This document shows, piece after piece, positions 23,345-31,559 of a DNA stretch of 64,000 nt. Made by a program: the position numbers and the translations under genes. Positions within the stretch are counted from its first letter, which is position 1; each line of letters starts with the position of its first letter. Origin of the DNA: Bacteroidales bacterium. GTDB taxonomy: Bacteria > Bacteroidota > Bacteroidia > Bacteroidales > UBA932. The stretch lies in contig JAFUDQ010000033.1 of NCBI GenBank assembly GCA_017459075.1, positions 1-64,000 of the forward strand, in the 5' to 3' direction. Below the pieces are notes generated by a model. That model was not told the DNA's origin, did not search any database, and was given only the letters and a program-made list of their open reading frames with translations.

Positions 23345-24307
23345 CTAGTTTGTAAATTCAACCTTCCATGAAGGTTCACCGCTTAGCCCGGTACCCTGCG
23401 GACAAACCGTAAAATGGTACCGGGTATTTCTTTTTATATCGGCATTTCCTTCCTTTTCTCCGATGCAGAACCTGTAGGTAAGCCATTTTCCTATGCCGGC
23501 ATAAACTCCCGGAGCTATATAGTCAATCTTAAGCTGGATGTATGGATATACCGCCACAAGAGTCGGATTGTCCATTGCCGGCAATTCTCCGCTCAGGCTT
23601 TCAAGCATATAAAGGTCTACAGACCTGCTCTTTCTTCCTTCTCCGCTATTGATGTTAAGGTCATTGACCGGGATACCTTTCTTGAAGAAGCCCTTGGAGA
23701 ACACGTCGCTACGCCCAGTCGGTCTGCTGCTGTCAAATGGCGTGACGGAGCGGGGGCAGCCGCCTATCTCCGCCTCTGCGACGGTCATGATTACATCCTT
23801 GTCCAGGCCGCTCCTGTCTATTGTAAGCGTTATCCTGGCCATAAGCCGTTCCGCCTTAAGTATTAATGGCCCTTCATCCTGCCCAGGAGTAAAGCCTTCG
23901 CGTAAGGCGGCCATAGGAAGCCCCAGGCTGTATTCGTCAGGATAAACCATGTAGTACCTGAACTCCTTAAGCTTTTCCAGTGTAGGAACATCCTGAATCT
24001 TGTAGCCGAAGTTTATGCAGGCCGCCACGGTGTAGCGTACATTCCGCAGAAGCGTCATGGTAATTTTACCTCCCGTGAAAGTCTTTGAGTCCAGCCACAA
24101 ATGCTCTTCCAGCATGCCGCTCCGGCTGTTGTAAACAAGCAGGTTTACGTCGGAAACCGCCGAGTCATCGCTTGGGTCCTTGGATTTTACGCCTGGACCG
24201 GTATCCAGCACAATTGCCACCAGGCTTTTCTCTCCGGAAGAATCCGGAGCCTTTTCGCAGGCCGCAAAACATATAAGCATCGGCAATAATAACAGAATCT
24301 TTTTCAT
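23345..24307 (-). CDS. Fimbrial-type surface lipoprotein (FimB/Mfa2 or DUF4906-like)
   Basis: 320 residues. A type II signal ends in a lipobox (CFAAC) at about residue 17. Two beta-rich domains follow, with the family features VSDVNLLVYNSRSG near the start of the mature protein, LRNVRYTVAACINFG in the middle and NTRYHFTVCPQG at the end, as in Bacteroidota fimbrial anchor and minor pilin proteins. These sit on the outer membrane and cap, anchor or terminate fimbriae. It is the second gene of a pair with the lipoprotein gene starting at 25369 (nine-base gap). No major fimbrillin is present in the window. Confidence 0.7.
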   Translation of the reverse strand: MKKILLLLPMLICFAACEKAPDSSGEKSLVAIVLDTGPGVKSKDPSDDSAVSDVNLLVYNSRSGMLEEHLWLDSKTFTGGKITMTLLRNVRYTVAACINFGYKIQDVPTLEKLKEFRYYMVYPDEYSLGLPMAALREGFTPGQDEGPLILKAERLMARITLTIDRSGLDKDVIMTVAEAEIGGCPRSVTPFDSSRPTGRSDVFSKGFFKKGIPVNDLNINSGEGRKSRSVDLYMLESLSGELPAMDNPTLVAVYPYIQLKIDYIAPGVYAGIGKWLTYRFCIGEKEGNADIKRNTRYHFTVCPQGTGLSGEPSWKVEFTN

Positions 24308-24316
24308 TGCAAATAT

Positions 24317-25369
24317 TTAAAAATCAATCGTTTGCTCGGAAGTGTCCTCCCATGGAAGCACCTGAACACCAACCTTGACTGCTTCCGGCGCAACCGCGGC
24401 TTCCGGGTCATCCGTCCCCAGCCGGGTAATAAGAAGGTCAATCTGGTATGTAGTATTCCTGTTTACCTTTCCTCCTGTGTACTCTCCAATCGGAACAGGG
24501 TAGTAATATCGTTTTCCACCAATTTCTCCCTCCAGGACAAGCTTCATGACAGGCTGCCCCGGCCTTTCCTCCTTCAGGGACGCCGGGTAGCAGTAAAGCG
24601 AGAAATCGGTAACCATCTTAGACGGCCCTATTTCACCGTAAATCTTGCGGCAAAGCATTTCACGGGCTCCGAAAGCTTCCATGTCCCCCTCTGACAATCC
24701 TCCAATATTGGCGAAGGAGTAGCCGGGATTGTCGTCAGGGGAAATGGTCGTAGACGTGCATACATTTGTCAGGTACACCCTTGCATTTTTGATGGTTTCC
24801 CCGGCATAGGCCCTTCCGGAAAAGTCACATTGCAAAGAAGCAATCTTAATCCTTGCGGAAAGGGTCTGCATGCTTATTATAGTGTTTACTGAGCCGGCGG
24901 AAACAGTAGCGGTGCCGGTCATCCTCGGCCTTCCCGGATTATCATCCCCAAGGTATGACATAACACAGAAAACCGACGTTAGAGTGTGAACTTTTGACCA
25001 GTCTTTAAGCTCTTCTTCCGGCCAGTTGGCCAGCACCACTGCTTTTTTCATTCCGCCCCGGGATCCTGCTTCTATCCTTTGAGGGAAGGCCCCGTCAAAG
25101 TCCATCCTGCTGTGGGAATCCAGCCTTTGCAGGTTGTCCATGTTATATATGAATAAATCTAATGTCCCGTGGGACGCCAATACTTCCGCCTTGCTTTCAA
25201 GACCGATGCTGACGGTCTCCCTGCCGTTTACTTCTTCTTCCTTGACACAAGACAATAAAAAGGCCGTTGCTGCCATAAAGAACAGAAATATGAATGTAAA
25301 CGTTGTAGGTTTGGTTGAAAGAACTTCAATAGCGAAAAGAGCGCGGCCCCGGCCTTTTATTGTTTTCAT
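24317..25369 (-). CDS. Fimbrial-type surface lipoprotein (FimB/Mfa2 or DUF4906-like)
   Basis: 350 residues. The N-terminus is unusually long before the hydrophobic part: about 25 basic and polar residues, then TFIFLFFMAATAFLLSC with the lipobox cysteine near residue 41. An internal ATG (FMAAT) would give a very short signal, so the long start is kept with reservation. The mature part has HGTLDLFIYNMDN, SARIKIASLQCDF and NRNTTYQIDLLITRLG, matching the two-domain fimbrial lipoprotein layout of its downstream neighbour. Upstream lies a double copy of the ATAAGATTCGTAAA motif also found before the lipoprotein gene at 34116. Confidence 0.7.
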   Translation of the reverse strand: MKTIKGRGRALFAIEVLSTKPTTFTFIFLFFMAATAFLLSCVKEEEVNGRETVSIGLESKAEVLASHGTLDLFIYNMDNLQRLDSHSRMDFDGAFPQRIEAGSRGGMKKAVVLANWPEEELKDWSKVHTLTSVFCVMSYLGDDNPGRPRMTGTATVSAGSVNTIISMQTLSARIKIASLQCDFSGRAYAGETIKNARVYLTNVCTSTTISPDDNPGYSFANIGGLSEGDMEAFGAREMLCRKIYGEIGPSKMVTDFSLYCYPASLKEERPGQPVMKLVLEGEIGGKRYYYPVPIGEYTGGKVNRNTTYQIDLLITRLGTDDPEAAVAPEAVKVGVQVLPWEDTSEQTIDF

Positions 25370-25422
25370 GCGTCAGTAATTTTTCCGCAAAACAAAACAA
25401 AAAAAGGTTGCAAAACGTGAAA

Positions 25423-25459
25423 TTTACGAATCTTATGAAAATTTTTACGAATCTTATGA
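25423..25459 (-). promoter_or_regulatory. Tandem regulatory motif upstream of fimbrial lipoprotein operon
   Basis: TTTACGAATCTTATGA occurs at 25423-25438 and again, identical, at 25444-25459, a 21-base spacing equal to two helical turns. Read toward the minus-strand operon it is TCATAAGATTCGTAAA twice. The same core appears at 34000-34063 before another surface lipoprotein. This looks like a transcription-factor site; the factor is unknown. Confidence 0.6.
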
Positions 25460-25488
25460 TTTTTGACACTTTTCGGGCCGGTTTATAC

Positions 25489-25520
25489 AAAAAAACCGGT
25501 TCCGAAAAAATCGGAACCGG
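25489..25520 (-). terminator. Rho-independent terminator of the nqr operon
   Basis: CCGGTTCCGA (25496-25505), an AAAAA loop and TCGGAACCGG (25511-25520) form a perfect 10-bp stem. Read on the minus strand it is followed by seven T (25489-25495). It lies 27 bases beyond the nqrF stop. Confidence 0.88.
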
Positions 25521-25546
25521 AAAAATAAACGCCATGAAACATCGGA

Positions 25547-26821
25547 TTAACCTCCGAAGTTGTCGTAGAGAATGCTCTCCGGAGCAACTCCAAGGGAATC
25601 CAACAACTCGTTCACACACTTCACCATCATAGGCGGGCCGCACATGAAGTACTTGATATCCTCCGGAGCTTCGTGGTTCTTGAGATAGGTCTCGTACATT
25701 ACATTATGCACAAAGCCAGGTGTGTATTTTACTCCTGCTGCATCGGCTGCCGGATCGGGGCGGTCCAATGCCAGGGTGAAATGGAAGTTCGGGAATTCCT
25801 TCTCAATCTCTGCAAAGTCCTCAAGATAGAAGGCCTCAACAAGAGCACGGGCTCCGTAGAAGAAGCGAACCTGTTTTCCGGTCTTCAGGGTCTTGAACAG
25901 ATGCATGATGTGGCTGCGGAGAGGTGCCATACCGGCGCCGCCGCCAACGAAGATGTACTCCTGGCTGTCGGGATCGTTCTCCGGGAGGAGGAACTCTCCG
26001 TAAGGACCGGAAATCATCACCTTGTCACCCGGCTTGCGGGAGAATACATAGGTAGAAGCGACTCCCGGAGGAACACCGGGCACGAATTTGAAGACGCCCT
26101 TAGGCTGTGTGCGGTCGAACGGAGGAGTTGCGATACGTACGTTCAGCTTAATGACATTCTTCTCTGCCGGATAAGAGGCCATGGAGTATGCGCGGATGGT
26201 AGGAACGGTGTTCTTGTACTTCAGTGAAGTAATACCATATTTCTTCCAGTCGCCCATGTAGATGTCGTCTACGCCCATGTCAGAGAAATCAGCCTCGTAC
26301 TCGGGGATATCGATCTGGATATACTCACCGGACTTGAACTCGATGTTCTCTCCCTCGGGGAGACGTACTGTGAATTCCTTGATGAATGTAGCAACATTCT
26401 TGTTGCTGATAACTTCGCACTCAAGTTTCTTGACGCTGAGGGCTGACTCGGGAACGGCAATCTTAAGGTTGTCCTTAATCTTGACCTGGCAGCCAAGACG
26501 CCATGAATCCTTGATCTGCTTGCGTGAGAAGAAGCCGGTCTCTGTAGGGAGAATCTCTCCGCCGCCTTCAAGAACGCGAACTTTGCACTGGCCGCAGTTG
26601 GCCTTTCCGCCGCAGGCTGAAGGAAGGAAAATTCCCTTGTCTGCGAGGGTGTGCATAAGGTCTCCGCCCTGGGGAACATCCAGGACTTTCTTTCCGTCAT
26701 TGATGTCGATCTTGACACTGCCGGAAGGGGTAAGCTTGGCTTTGATGACCAGAAGAAGGGCAACAAGGACAAGTGTTACAACAACTACGGTGATAACTGC
26801 ACCTATTATAATATTTGTCAT
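25547..26821 (-). CDS. nqrF: Na+-NADH:quinone reductase subunit F
   Basis: 424 residues. An N-terminal membrane helix (about 4-27) anchors it. A 2Fe-2S ferredoxin domain follows with Cys70, Cys76, Cys79 (ACGGKANCGQC) and Cys111. The FAD domain has RAYSMASYP and the NADH domain YIFVGGGAGMAPLRSH, with the terminal LYDNFGG near the flavin. It oxidises NADH and feeds electrons into the sodium-pumping complex. It is the last gene of nqrABCDEF, 15 bases after nqrE, and is followed by a clear terminator. Confidence 0.97.
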   Translation of the reverse strand: MTNIIIGAVITVVVVTLVLVALLLVIKAKLTPSGSVKIDINDGKKVLDVPQGGDLMHTLADKGIFLPSACGGKANCGQCKVRVLEGGGEILPTETGFFSRKQIKDSWRLGCQVKIKDNLKIAVPESALSVKKLECEVISNKNVATFIKEFTVRLPEGENIEFKSGEYIQIDIPEYEADFSDMGVDDIYMGDWKKYGITSLKYKNTVPTIRAYSMASYPAEKNVIKLNVRIATPPFDRTQPKGVFKFVPGVPPGVASTYVFSRKPGDKVMISGPYGEFLLPENDPDSQEYIFVGGGAGMAPLRSHIMHLFKTLKTGKQVRFFYGARALVEAFYLEDFAEIEKEFPNFHFTLALDRPDPAADAAGVKYTPGFVHNVMYETYLKNHEAPEDIKYFMCGPPMMVKCVNELLDSLGVAPESILYDNFGG

Positions 26822-26836
26822 ATCAATACCTCCTTG

Positions 26837-27424
26837 TTAAAGTGAAATACCCATGAATGTCATGAATGCCATAGCCATGAGACCTACTGTAATGAAGGTG
26901 ATGCCGATGCCCTTGAGGGCTGCGGGAACCTTAGAGTACTGAAGTCTTTCACGGATAGCTGCGAGGCAGACGATGGCTACGAACCAGCCAATGCCGCTAC
27001 CTGCTGCGTATACAGCAGCCTCACCAAGGTTGGCGAAGTCTTTCTGCTGCATGAAAAGGGAACCTCCGAGGATGGCGCAGTTAACTGCGATAAGAGGGAG
27101 GTAAATACCAAGCTGGCCATAGAGGGCGGGAGCGAACTTCTCAACAACCATCTCTACAATCTGGGTGAAGGCCGCAATAACGGCGATGAAGATGATAAGG
27201 CTAAGGAAGCCAAGATCTACACCCCAGGGATTGTTGGTAAGGAAACCGTTGATAAGATAGTTGATAGGGAGAGTGCAGAAGAGCACGAAGATAACAGCGG
27301 CACCCAGACCTGTGGCAGTCTTTACATTTTTGGATACAGCCAGGTATGAGCACATACCAAGGAAGTATGCAAAAATCATATTGTCAACAAAAATTGACTT
27401 TACGAACAGATTAATATATTCCAT
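26837..27424 (-). CDS. nqrE: Na+-NADH:quinone reductase subunit E
   Basis: 195 residues, six membrane helices. The motifs [19 protein letters not shown] near the N-terminus and [19 protein letters not shown] fit NqrE, with the conserved cysteine (GMCSYL) near residue 25 that, with NqrD, holds the intramembrane iron centre; a second conserved cysteine appears in AVNCAILGG. It is part of the sodium channel path of the complex. The gene follows nqrD by 17 bases. Confidence 0.96.
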   Translation of the reverse strand: MEYINLFVKSIFVDNMIFAYFLGMCSYLAVSKNVKTATGLGAAVIFVLFCTLPINYLINGFLTNNPWGVDLGFLSLIIFIAVIAAFTQIVEMVVEKFAPALYGQLGIYLPLIAVNCAILGGSLFMQQKDFANLGEAAVYAAGSGIGWFVAIVCLAAIRERLQYSKVPAALKGIGITFITVGLMAMAFMTFMGISL

Positions 27425-27441
27425 AGTTCTGCGGTGTTATG

Positions 27442-28062
27442 TTATTTCTCCTGAAGATCTTTCTGGAGACTTCTCTGAACCCAGATGATGCATCCGATAA
27501 GGATGAGCGCCATAGGAGGGAGAATTACCAGACCGTTGTTCATATAGCCGGCCTCATAGAAGGACTCGGGAATGATTCTCATGCCAAGAAGGGTGCCGCT
27601 TCCGAGGAGTTCACGGAAGAAGGCGACGATAACCAGGATGAGACCATAGCCTGCACCGTTTGCAAGACCGTCAAGCAGTGAAAGGAAGGGCTTGTTGCCA
27701 AGGGCGAAAGCCTCAATACGACCCATTACGATACAGTTCGTAATGATAAGGCCGATGTATACACTGAGCTGTTTTTCAACCGGATATGCAAATGCTTTGA
27801 GAATCTGGTCCACCAGAATAACGAGCAGTGCTACCACAACCAGCTGCACGATGATACGTACGCGGTTAGGAATAGTGTTGCGGAGGATGGACAGAATCAG
27901 GTTGGAAAGACCTGTTACGATGATAACAGATACAGCCATTACCAAAGCTCCCTTAAGCTCTACAGTAACTGCGAGAGAGGAGCAGATACCCAGGACAAGG
28001 ACGGTGATAGGGTTGCCCTTGAGGATGGGGTTCAACAATGTTTCTTTAATCTTTGAATCCAT
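27442..28062 (-). CDS. nqrD: Na+-NADH:quinone reductase subunit D
   Basis: 206 residues, six membrane helices. NPILKGNPITVLVLGICSSL and the conserved cysteines near residue 27 and in IITNCIVMGRIEAFALG match NqrD, the homologue of NqrE that pairs with it around the iron centre. PFLSLLDGLANGAGYGL is typical. It starts three bases after the nqrC stop. Confidence 0.96.
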   Translation of the reverse strand: MDSKIKETLLNPILKGNPITVLVLGICSSLAVTVELKGALVMAVSVIIVTGLSNLILSILRNTIPNRVRIIVQLVVVALLVILVDQILKAFAYPVEKQLSVYIGLIITNCIVMGRIEAFALGNKPFLSLLDGLANGAGYGLILVIVAFFRELLGSGTLLGMRIIPESFYEAGYMNNGLVILPPMALILIGCIIWVQRSLQKDLQEK

Positions 28063-28065
28063 ATT

Positions 28066-28905
28066 CTATTCCTCCGCTTTTTTGTGTTCATCACAGTTTC
28101 CGCAGTCTCCGCCGCAGTTATGCTCCTGTTTGCCTTCGCAGCAGCCTTTTGCCTCCTTGGCGGGGGCAGCGTTAGCAAGGAAATAAGGAGCGTAAGCCTT
28201 TAACCATGCGCCGATGGCTGTGCTAAGACCCTTGGAGGTCATGGTAGCGCCGGTGATGGCGTCAACCTCGTTTGCTGCCTTTGCTCCCTTGATGATGGAG
28301 AGGGCGGGCTTTGCCTGGAAGTCTGCAACCTTGCCCTTGAAGAGCTCGCGGAATGCAGGATCGTCCTTAATCTTGGCACCAAGGCCAGGGGTCTCGGACT
28401 CGTGGTCAAAGTATGCGCCGGCAACTGTCTTAAGGTCTGCGTTGAAGGCTATATAGCCCCATACAGGACCCCAAAGGCCACCGCCGTAAACAGGAATGAC
28501 AGTTGTTCCGTTGTTGAACTTGTAAACGGGAACCTCTATGTTCTTCTTGTTGGTGTTACCAGGGATTTCGTTCTCCTTGATATTCTTGTTCTGGGCTTTG
28601 AGGCCGTCGATGAGCTCAATGTTGGCGCGGTCTGTGCTGAGGGTACGGACTGCTGTGCCGGTAGTATCGATGGCGAAAGCCTCAGTTATTGTTTCTGCAT
28701 ACTTGTCAAGAATTTCCTCGTTGCTGGCAGCAGTACCCTTTTCCTGGATACCTGCAGCATCGAGCATCTGGCTGATAGTCTCTGCTTTGATGTTTGCGTC
28801 CTGCATAGGCTTGAGGGCGCTTGAAGCAAAGGCCAGAATCGCTGCCACCAAAATGACTATGATGGCCGAATATACTATTGTATAAATATTTCCGTTGGTA
28901 TTCAT
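28066..28905 (-). CDS. nqrC: Na+-NADH:quinone reductase subunit C with Cys-rich tail
   Basis: 279 residues. One N-terminal membrane helix (about 9-29) and a periplasmic FMN-binding domain. The covalent FMN site TGATMTS gives Thr223 as the flavin-bearing threonine; GGGLWGPVWGYIAFN and ETPGLGAKI are conserved. The unusual part is the last 28 residues (252-279), a hydrophilic tail with Cys255, Cys256, Cys264, Cys268, Cys271 and two histidines (CCEGKQEHNCGGDCGNC). I do not know this from other NqrC proteins. By topology it would be periplasmic. It could bind metal or be a disulfide cluster; function is open. Confidence 0.95.
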   Translation of the reverse strand: MNTNGNIYTIVYSAIIVILVAAILAFASSALKPMQDANIKAETISQMLDAAGIQEKGTAASNEEILDKYAETITEAFAIDTTGTAVRTLSTDRANIELIDGLKAQNKNIKENEIPGNTNKKNIEVPVYKFNNGTTVIPVYGGGLWGPVWGYIAFNADLKTVAGAYFDHESETPGLGAKIKDDPAFRELFKGKVADFQAKPALSIIKGAKAANEVDAITGATMTSKGLSTAIGAWLKAYAPYFLANAAPAKEAKGCCEGKQEHNCGGDCGNCDEHKKAEE

Positions 28906-28916
28906 AGTCTCTTGTT

Positions 28917-30062
28917 TTAGGCGATATTGGCTTTCTTTGCCCTCTTTGACATTGCACGTGATGTGACGATGTAGTCAATAAGAGGTGCGAAGGTGTTCAT
29001 AAGCAGGATGGCGAGCATCATACCTTCTGCATAGCCGGGGTTGAAGAGCCTTACGACAACGCAGAGGGCACCGATAAGGAAGCCGTAAATCCATTTTCCG
29101 CATTCAGTCTGTGCCGATGTCACAGGGTCTGTTGCCATGAATACGGTACCGAAGGCGAAGCCTCCGAGGAGGAGCTGGTAGTAAGCGGGAACGTTGGTAA
29201 GGCCGAATGCGGTACCAAGCCAGCCTACGAAGAGTGCGCCTGCAACAGAGGAAACCATAATCTTCCAGCTTGCAACGCCGGCCCAGAGAAGGACGCATGC
29301 GCCAAGGAGGATGGCGATGGTTGAAGTCTCACCTACGGAGCCGGGGATGGTACCTACGAAGAGGTCTGAAAGGCTCCACTGGCTGGAGATGTTCTGGAGA
29401 CCGGTAGCAACTTCACCGCTCTTGTCAAGCATGTGGGTAAGAGGAGTTGCTCCTGATACGCCGTCCGGAAGGCCGTTGATCCAAACCTGGTCACCGGACA
29501 TTTTGCTCGGATATGAGAAGAACAGGAAGGCGCGGGCCAGGAGGGCGGGGTTCAGGAAGTTCATTCCGGTACCGCCGAAGACCTCTTTTCCGAAGATGAC
29601 TGCAAAAGCGACAGCTACTGCAAGCATCCAGAGGGGAATGTCAACGGGAACGATAAGGGGAATGAGGAAACCTGAAACAAGGTAACCTTCGTTTACTTCT
29701 TCTCCCTTAATCTGGGCGCTGGTGAACTCAATGCCCAGACCAACTACATAAGATACTACAAACAAAGGAAGGACCTTCCAGAAACCGAACCAGAATTTAC
29801 CCATGAAGGTAGGGAGGTCTCCATTGAAGAGGTCGTGCTGATAGCCTACGTTCCACATGCCAAAGAGGGCTGCGGGAACAAGGGCTATGATAACCATGGT
29901 CATCACCCTCTTGATATCGATGGAATCGCGGATGTGGGAACCTTTGCGGGTTACCGTAGCGGGCACACGCAGGAAGGTGTCAAAAGCGTCGACTGTTGAA
30001 TGAAGGAAGCCGAGCTTGCCGCCTTTTTCAAAAAGGCCGGGTTTGTTTTTATTCTCTTCCAT
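28917..30062 (-). CDS. nqrB: Na+-NADH:quinone reductase subunit B
   Basis: 381 residues with about ten membrane helices. The covalent FMN site SGATPLT places the flavin on Thr209. TFMGKFWFGFWKVLPLFVVS and the GGTGMNFLNPALLARAFLFF stretch are strongly conserved. NqrB also carries riboflavin and the quinone site region near its N-terminus. It follows nqrA by four bases and precedes nqrC by 11. Confidence 0.97.
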   Translation of the reverse strand: MEENKNKPGLFEKGGKLGFLHSTVDAFDTFLRVPATVTRKGSHIRDSIDIKRVMTMVIIALVPAALFGMWNVGYQHDLFNGDLPTFMGKFWFGFWKVLPLFVVSYVVGLGIEFTSAQIKGEEVNEGYLVSGFLIPLIVPVDIPLWMLAVAVAFAVIFGKEVFGGTGMNFLNPALLARAFLFFSYPSKMSGDQVWINGLPDGVSGATPLTHMLDKSGEVATGLQNISSQWSLSDLFVGTIPGSVGETSTIAILLGACVLLWAGVASWKIMVSSVAGALFVGWLGTAFGLTNVPAYYQLLLGGFAFGTVFMATDPVTSAQTECGKWIYGFLIGALCVVVRLFNPGYAEGMMLAILLMNTFAPLIDYIVTSRAMSKRAKKANIA

Positions 30063-30066
30063 AACT

Positions 30067-31425
30067 TTATGCCATTTCTTTAATCATGAGGTCGATACCG
30101 TCCTGGAGAATCGACTGGATTTCATTCTTTGAAGGGTCTACGAACTCGCAAAGTGCAAGATCCTCGGGAATAACCTCGTAGATTCCGAATTTCTCCATGT
30201 TGTCAATGTCACCTGCAAGGCAAGCCTTGATAAGGTATACAGGGAATATGTCAATAGGCAGAACCTTTGAGTATACGTCTGATACGACAAAAGCCCTGGG
30301 ACCGCCGTGAACGTTGGTTCCGATAGGATATTTCTTCTTGGGGAAGAGCCATGAGAAGTAAGCCCTGCTTGAAGAGAACTGGCTGGTCCTGAAAGGCTTA
30401 GCCCAACCAAGGAGCTCTCTTTCAGTCTCTTCGTGAAGAAGGGTTACCTGGTCGTCGAAGAAACCAAGATAACCGTCTGCGCCTACAGCCGTTCCGGTAA
30501 GGGCGTTGCCGCTGACGATGCGGACGTCACCCCTTGAAGAGTCAATGAATTCTGCGATTTCCTTCATGCAGAAGCCGGGAACTGCCTGAACATAAGAAGG
30601 ATCCTTGGCCTCGGGACCGGTGATGGCAACCTTTCTTGAAAGGTTAACTTTGCCGGTGTTGAGCAGGCGTCCTATTGCTGCAAGCATCAGGATGGAAACA
30701 GTCCATACGGTTTCACCCTTGCGGATAGGGGCGATGTTGGCGATTTGTACGCCTACATTGCCTGCGGGGTGTTTTCCGCTGACAGTGTGGAGGATTACAT
30801 TCTCTACCTTCTTGAGGGGAGATGCGGAAGCGGTTTCTGCCTTGATTGAGAAGTGTATACCGCCTTTGGTGAGTTTTGACAGAGCGTCGACACCGGCCTG
30901 GATGTTTGCGATTTCATCTTTCATGGTGAAATCCGTGTCAGCAGCCAGGGGAGCTGTTGAGAATGCAGATACGAAGATAGCCCTTGGACTTGCCTGGGGA
31001 TTTGCTACGACACCGTAAGGCCTCTGTACAAGAGAAACCCAGAGCCCGCTCTTGAGCAGGAGCTCTTTTACATATGCCGCACTGAGTGATGCTGCATTCT
31101 TTACACCGAAGTCAACTGCCTCACCGGCTTTGTCTGACTTGACAAGAACGGCGAGGAGCTTTCTCTTATCGCCTCTGACAACCTGCTCTACAGTGCCGCT
31201 TACGGGACTGGTTACAAGAATGTCAGGATTCTGCTTGTCTGCCAGGACAGGAGAGCCGGCCAGAACCTTATCGCCTTCGCGAACCAGCAGACGAGGGACA
31301 AAACCCTTGAAGTCTGAGGGTTTAACGGCGATAATGTCAGGCTCTATCGTTTTTCCGGTCTTGAGGGCTGCGGCCCCTGCGAGAGGGATGTCGAGCCCGC
31401 GTTTCAGATTGATGTTGTTTGACAT
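30067..31425 (-). CDS. nqrA: Na+-NADH:quinone reductase subunit A
   Basis: 452 residues, the first gene of the operon. It is the peripheral subunit at the quinone-reducing end, with no cofactor of its own. IKLKRGLDIPLAG-like start (NINLKRGLDIPLAGAA), ALKTGKTIEPDIIAVKPSDF, and LVREGDKVLAGSPVL resemble biotinyl-type folds of NqrA/RnfC. No CxxC iron-sulfur motifs are present, which separates it from RnfC. Bases 31426-31559 upstream hold the promoter region shared with the divergent helicase. Confidence 0.96.
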   Translation of the reverse strand: MSNNINLKRGLDIPLAGAAALKTGKTIEPDIIAVKPSDFKGFVPRLLVREGDKVLAGSPVLADKQNPDILVTSPVSGTVEQVVRGDKRKLLAVLVKSDKAGEAVDFGVKNAASLSAAYVKELLLKSGLWVSLVQRPYGVVANPQASPRAIFVSAFSTAPLAADTDFTMKDEIANIQAGVDALSKLTKGGIHFSIKAETASASPLKKVENVILHTVSGKHPAGNVGVQIANIAPIRKGETVWTVSILMLAAIGRLLNTGKVNLSRKVAITGPEAKDPSYVQAVPGFCMKEIAEFIDSSRGDVRIVSGNALTGTAVGADGYLGFFDDQVTLLHEETERELLGWAKPFRTSQFSSSRAYFSWLFPKKKYPIGTNVHGGPRAFVVSDVYSKVLPIDIFPVYLIKACLAGDIDNMEKFGIYEVIPEDLALCEFVDPSKNEIQSILQDGIDLMIKEMA

Positions 31426-31537
31426 TACTTATGTGATATAAAAATTAGTATTTGCTAATTCGTAATTCGGGCCGCTAATTTACTCATTTTTTCTCAGATT
31501 CCTGCTAAAAGCAGGATGTTATTTGCAAGATTATCCT

Positions 31538-31545
31538 TACTTTTG
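31538..31545 (+). promoter_or_regulatory. Possible -7 element for helicase gene
   Basis: TACTTTTG matches TAnnTTTG and lies 14 bases before the helicase ATG at 31560. A good TTTG -33 element is not seen at the usual distance, so this is tentative. Confidence 0.35.
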
Positions 31546-31559
31546 TAAAAATTGCCGTT

